A stretch of DNA of 64,000 nucleotides from Funneliformis mosseae (Eukaryota; Glomeromycota; Glomeromycetes; Glomerales; Glomeraceae): positions 20,686 through 84,685 of the forward strand of contig CAJVPP010000004.1 in NCBI GenBank assembly GCA_910592005.1, written 5' to 3'. Positions within the stretch are counted from its first letter, which is position 1; the number at the start of each line of letters is the position of its first letter. This document shows, one piece after another, positions 59,855-64,000 of this stretch. The position numbers and the translations under genes were made by a program. Below the pieces are notes generated by a model, which was not told the DNA's origin, did not search any database, and saw only the letters and a list, made by a program, of their open reading frames with translations.

Positions 59855-62385
59855 AACTTCCCAAATAAGGTAAAATAGTAAAGTAAAATAAACCAATTAT
59901 AAAGCCGATCTGATCCGATCCTATTTTATCAAAATCTTGGAGGAAAGATCGATTGGCTAAAATGTTTTTAACAATCAGTTCCAAATAATGAAATCTGAAT
60001 TAACCAATCCAGGAACGTATATAACTGCATAAGAAGAAACCCGAATGATAATTAACATACCGGTAGCTTATTCAAGATCTTTAGCAAAGAAAAATTTAAT
60101 ACTCAACAAAAAGGTAGACAATCGGAAAAATTACTCAAATAAAATAAATAAATAAATACCAAATGTGATCCAATCAAACCTCCATTCATGTTGATTTTTT
60201 TAAAATTTACTACTTAAAATATTTGACTAATAATTAGATTTCCTAAACTTTCAATAATCTCTAGTAGAATAAAGTAAATTTAAAATATTTGCAATATTAA
60301 TTTCAAGCTTTTTGTCACCTAAAAAATCTAATTAGATTAGTAAAATTATTTTAATTGAAAAATTTAACATTCAAATTTTTAAGTTGGCTAGCATTATAAA
60401 TTTGATCAGAATTATAGTGTATAAATTATAATTTAACAAAATTATAGAATTGGATTAAACATTTCTATTAGATCTAAATCTAATAGTTTATTATTAAAAA
60501 TTAAATAAAATTTAATTTTAATACTGATTATAATTTAAATTTTATTAATAAAGTTTTTTAATATAAATTTTTAAAATTTTTTTAACTAATAAGTAATTTA
60601 GTTTTTTTTTATTATAAGTAAAAATAAAAAAATTAATATAAATAAATTTTATTTATTTTTTAACTTTTCTTTTTTTATAATTTAAATAAAATTTAATAAA
60701 TATAAATTTAATAATTATAAATTAATTTTATTAATTCAATTTGTTTTATTAAAAAATTTAATAAAAAATATTATTTTAAGTTTTTATATTTACTCTTTAA
60801 TAAAAATTTTAAAAATATCATATTTACTTTTTATAAATATATATTATTCCTTTTATTATTTTGTCTACAAATTTGTAAGTAATTTTATTTATTAATTATA
60901 ATTCTTTTTAAATATTTTAAAATATTTTATTAAAAAAATTAATACTTTTATAATAAATTTTTATGATGTTTTTTAAGTAAAAATTAAAAAAAAAATGTAA
61001 TTAACTAGTAATTTAAAAATAAATAAATTATTATAAAAAAAATTAAAATTTTAAACTCATAAATCTTATTATCTATCAATTTTAGAAAAATAAAAATATT
61101 ATCATTTTATAGATCTTAATATGATAAATCTAATAAACTAAATTTTATATTTTTATTTTTAAAATTAAAAAATTAATATATAATAAAAATATAAATTTTA
61201 AAGGTTTTAAAATACTATCATCAAATATATTATATGATTAATTTAAAATTTTTATTTATTTTTTTATAATCATTAGATATTAAAATTTTTTAAATTTTTT
61301 AAATGTTTTAAAAATAATTTTATATTTACAATTTAAGGGATAATAAAATACATTTATAAAATATATTATTAATATAAAAATTTTTATATTACCTATTTAT
61401 TAATCTTATTTAATTTTATAATAATTTATATATATTATAATAATATTATTTTATATTTTAAACAATAAAATTTAACTTAAATTATTTAAATTATAAAAAA
61501 ATAATTTAATAAAATTTTATAAATATTTTATATTTAATATAAAATTATTAAAAATTAATTTTTATAAAATTTAATAAATTAATAATATTTAAAGAATATT
61601 ATAAATAATTAATTATTTTTTATATTTATTATAATATCTATTTGTTTAATAATTAAATTAAGAATAATTAACTTTTATAATACAAAAATCTTAATTAAGA
61701 TTATTTTAAAATTAATAACAGTCTTTGTTTTTTTTATTATTAATTTAATTAATTATATATTTTATTATATATTATTTATAAGTTAAATTAAAAATAATCA
61801 AGGTCTTATTATATAAGTGAAAAACAATCTATAAAAACAGAACTAAAAATGAAAATTGTCATTTTAATGTATATTATAAGTAAAAATCATTTTATTATTT
61901 CTTTATGATAAATTAAATATATTTATATTCTTTATATAATAAATTTTATATTTATTAAAAATTTTTTGTTTTCTTTTATTTTAGATAAAATAAAATATTC
62001 ACTAATATGTATTTTTAAAAAAAAATAAGTATGATTATCATATAGCAAACATAATCTAATTTTATTATAGTAGTTTAGTTTTAGTAAAATGAATGGATAA
62101 AATCTGATTTAATAATAGAATATTTTGATTATATTAATAAATTAAAAACTAATAATAGATCTGTAACTCTTATGATGATAGTATATGATTTCTTTAAAAG
62201 ATATTTAGAAAAATTAGTTAAAAAAAAATTAATGATATTTTAAAATTATCTAGCTTACAGTTAATGCATTTATCAAAATCTAAATCTTCAATATCAGATT
62301 CCACTTCAAATTTATTTAATTCATTTAAAAAATTCAATATTTTACTTATTTTAAAGGACTAAAAAATCATTTTATATAAAATATG
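59855..62385. repeat. AT-rich spacer passing into a near-pure A/T tract
   Basis: To about 60.2 kb the sequence is mixed. From there to 62.38 kb it is almost only A and T with no open frame. It resembles 2370-3358 and marks the right border of gene island 3. Confidence 0.6.
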
Positions 62386-62535
62386 AAACCTTTGCAATAA
62401 AAAAAAAATAGCTAAAAAAATAAAAATTGAATTAATATTAAATTTGAATATATTTTGATTTAAAAATTATATTTAACATATAAAAGTAAAAATTGATTTT
62501 TTCTGCTGTTTTTTCTCTTTCTTTTATAAAGATCC
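62386..62535. mobile_element. MITE, family 1, reversed and strongly decayed copy
   Basis: It aligns base for base with the reverse complement of 14872-15025. In the central 70 bp every clear substitution is G-to-A or C-to-T relative to that copy. The flanks AATATG and TATATT fit a decayed TATATG duplication. Confidence 0.72.
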
Positions 62536-63295
62536 TATATTATTCTATAAGTATTTTATTTATCTATAAATGTTACTTAATTTAGTATATTGTAGATTTT
62601 TAGCAATAGTTTTTTTAGCATTCCATTAACTATCTAAAAATATTGCTTTTTACAGAAATTATTCTTAAATAGTTTATTGATTATAATATTTAAAGATTAA
62701 TATATATTTAATAAATCTTTTAAAATAACTGCTAAATTAATATCATTATATTATTATAATAAAATTGTTTATATAATAATAATATTTATTTTATTATAAT
62801 TAAATTTATATAAATTTTATAGTTATCAAAAATAAATTCATTTTCAGGATCTTATATTATTTTGATTTTAGATAATATAGTAATATATAAAGATCAAAAT
62901 ATTATTAATTTTTGTAAGTAAAAAATTTTATATATTAAATTTTTATCTGCATATTCTTAAGAATTTAATTTAATATTTAATTATTTAATTTAATTATTTA
63001 ATATATAACAAATAAAAATAACTTATTTTATTAGATTAAACAACTTTTTTATATTATAATTTTTTAAAACAAAATCAAATTTAGGTGAAATTATTAGAAA
63101 TCTAGTTGAAATATTAGATATAGCTTATATATCAATTGAAAACTATTAGCAAATATATGTTTTAAATATGATAAAAATATTTATTAAATATTTATTTTTA
63201 TTAAATAAATTTAATAAGCAAATAAAATATTTTTTATTCAGTTATTTAAAATTAAAATTTTAATAATTATAATATAAAATAAATTAAAATATTTA

Positions 63296-63467
63296 CAGTC
63301 AACTCTTGATATAGCGAACTCTTGATATAACAAATTTTTTAAACAAATATAATAAAAATACTCTTGTTATAGCAAATTAGCCAATAAAATTTCTTAAAAT
63401 CTTTATTATAGCCTTATAGTAAAGTTGAGATTTAAGACATAAAGTTCGTTATAACAAGAGTTGACTG
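63296..63467. mobile_element. pogo/Tc1-like MITE, well preserved
   Basis: A 172-bp element with ends CAGTCAACTCTTGATATAGC and, in reverse complement, CAGTCAACTCTTGTTATAAC, flanked by TA on both sides (63294-63295, 63468-63469). TA duplications and CAGT ends are typical of Tc1/mariner and pogo elements. It has no coding capacity and would depend on a transposase supplied elsewhere. Confidence 0.85.
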
Positions 63468-63469
63468 TA

Positions 63470-64000
63470 TTATATTACTATTATACTACAGTTATAATTA
63501 TATTATTATATTATTATACTACAAAATTACTATATAAAAAAATTTAAAAATGTTTGTTAAAATTTATTAACACTATTTCAAATATCAATAAATTATTAGT
63601 AAAATATATTACTTATATTTTATCTGATAAATATTTTAATCTATTAATATCAAATAAATGATTTTATAATAAAATTTTTATTATCTAAAGTTTTATTAGA
63701 AAATAACATAATATAAGATTATTTTTTTAATACATAAATATTTGATTTAAATAGTAAAATAAATTGTTACAATTTTAAGTAAAGATAAAGTTATTAATTT
63801 ATTTAAAAAAATAATTGAAGAGATTACTTTAATATAAATAATAAAAAAGAATATTTAATAATATATAAATAATATTACAGTCAGTTCTTTAAGATGTTTA
63901 TAAGTAATAAGCGAAGCAATATATATGGGTGGTAAGCAGAAGGTTTAATTTGATATTTAGATTTAGAAGAGTATCAGTAAATTAACAGTTTATTTAATAA
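63470..64000. other. AT-rich end of the window, possible start of another element
   Basis: Unstructured A/T sequence up to 63.88 kb. At 63880 a TA is followed by CAGTCAGTTCTTTAAGATG and a CpG-bearing, less AT-rich stretch. This could be the left end of a further CAGT-type element cut by the window edge. Confidence 0.3.

Overview
The window looks like nuclear DNA of a very AT-rich fungus with many introns. The best fit is an arbuscular mycorrhizal fungus (Glomeromycotina, Rhizophagus-like). Three things point there: about 70-75% A+T even around genes, short GT-AG introns nearly free of G and C, and decayed transposons (BED/DUF659-type hAT, MULE, Ty3, LINE, Maverick-like) of the sort recalled from that lineage. 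The species call is inference; no search was run.

The DNA alternates between gene islands and transposon islands. Gene island 1 (1-1504) holds the 5' part of a Dnf-like P4-ATPase lipid flippase. Gene island 2 (about 32.0-41.7 kb) holds STRAP (WD40), a SAGA Sgf11/ATXN7L3-type protein, a FIT/SCS3 lipid-droplet protein, an MDP1-type HAD phosphatase, an MLRQ/B12D mitochondrial protein and an ING-type PHD protein. Gene island 3 (about 49.2-59.5 kb) holds ATG27, aspartate aminotransferase and an RBBP6/Mpe1 homologue. All multi-exon models except the truncated first gene close as whole-codon readings: STRAP 332 aa, Sgf11 328, MDP1 224, ING 488, ATG27 272, AAT 424, RBBP6 1140.

The islands between are transposon graveyards. 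At 3.4-12 kb there are remains of a Maverick/Polinton-like set (integrase, FtsK/A32-like packaging ATPase, coiled-coil protein), a zinc-ribbon endonuclease-like reading, an F-box-like reading and a Ty3-type gag-protease fragment. At 16.5-21 kb lies a Ty3/Gypsy element, at 23-25.8 kb a hAT transposase, at 27.3-30.1 kb a LINE and at 42.9-45.0 kb a MULE. These readings are broken mostly by stops explainable as C-to-T or G-to-A changes (TGG to TGA/TAG/TAA, CGA to TGA, CAA to TAA). Several families of small inverted-repeat elements are present, some with intact target duplications: CATATA, TCCATGAC, TA and TTCAAG.

The gene islands show a pattern not seen in the transposon islands: long T-run/A-run junctions (T8-25 followed by A7-16) in introns and flanks, several just upstream of a 3' splice site. 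Other notable items are 7-nt and 14-nt microexons in the Sgf11 gene, a 7-nt terminal coding exon in ATG27 and a GC-AG intron in the aminotransferase gene. The genes are unrelated housekeeping functions (lipid transport and storage, chromatin, autophagy, amino-acid metabolism, mRNA 3'-end formation) and form no evident pathway cluster. I saw no tRNA, rRNA, CRISPR array or replication origin.
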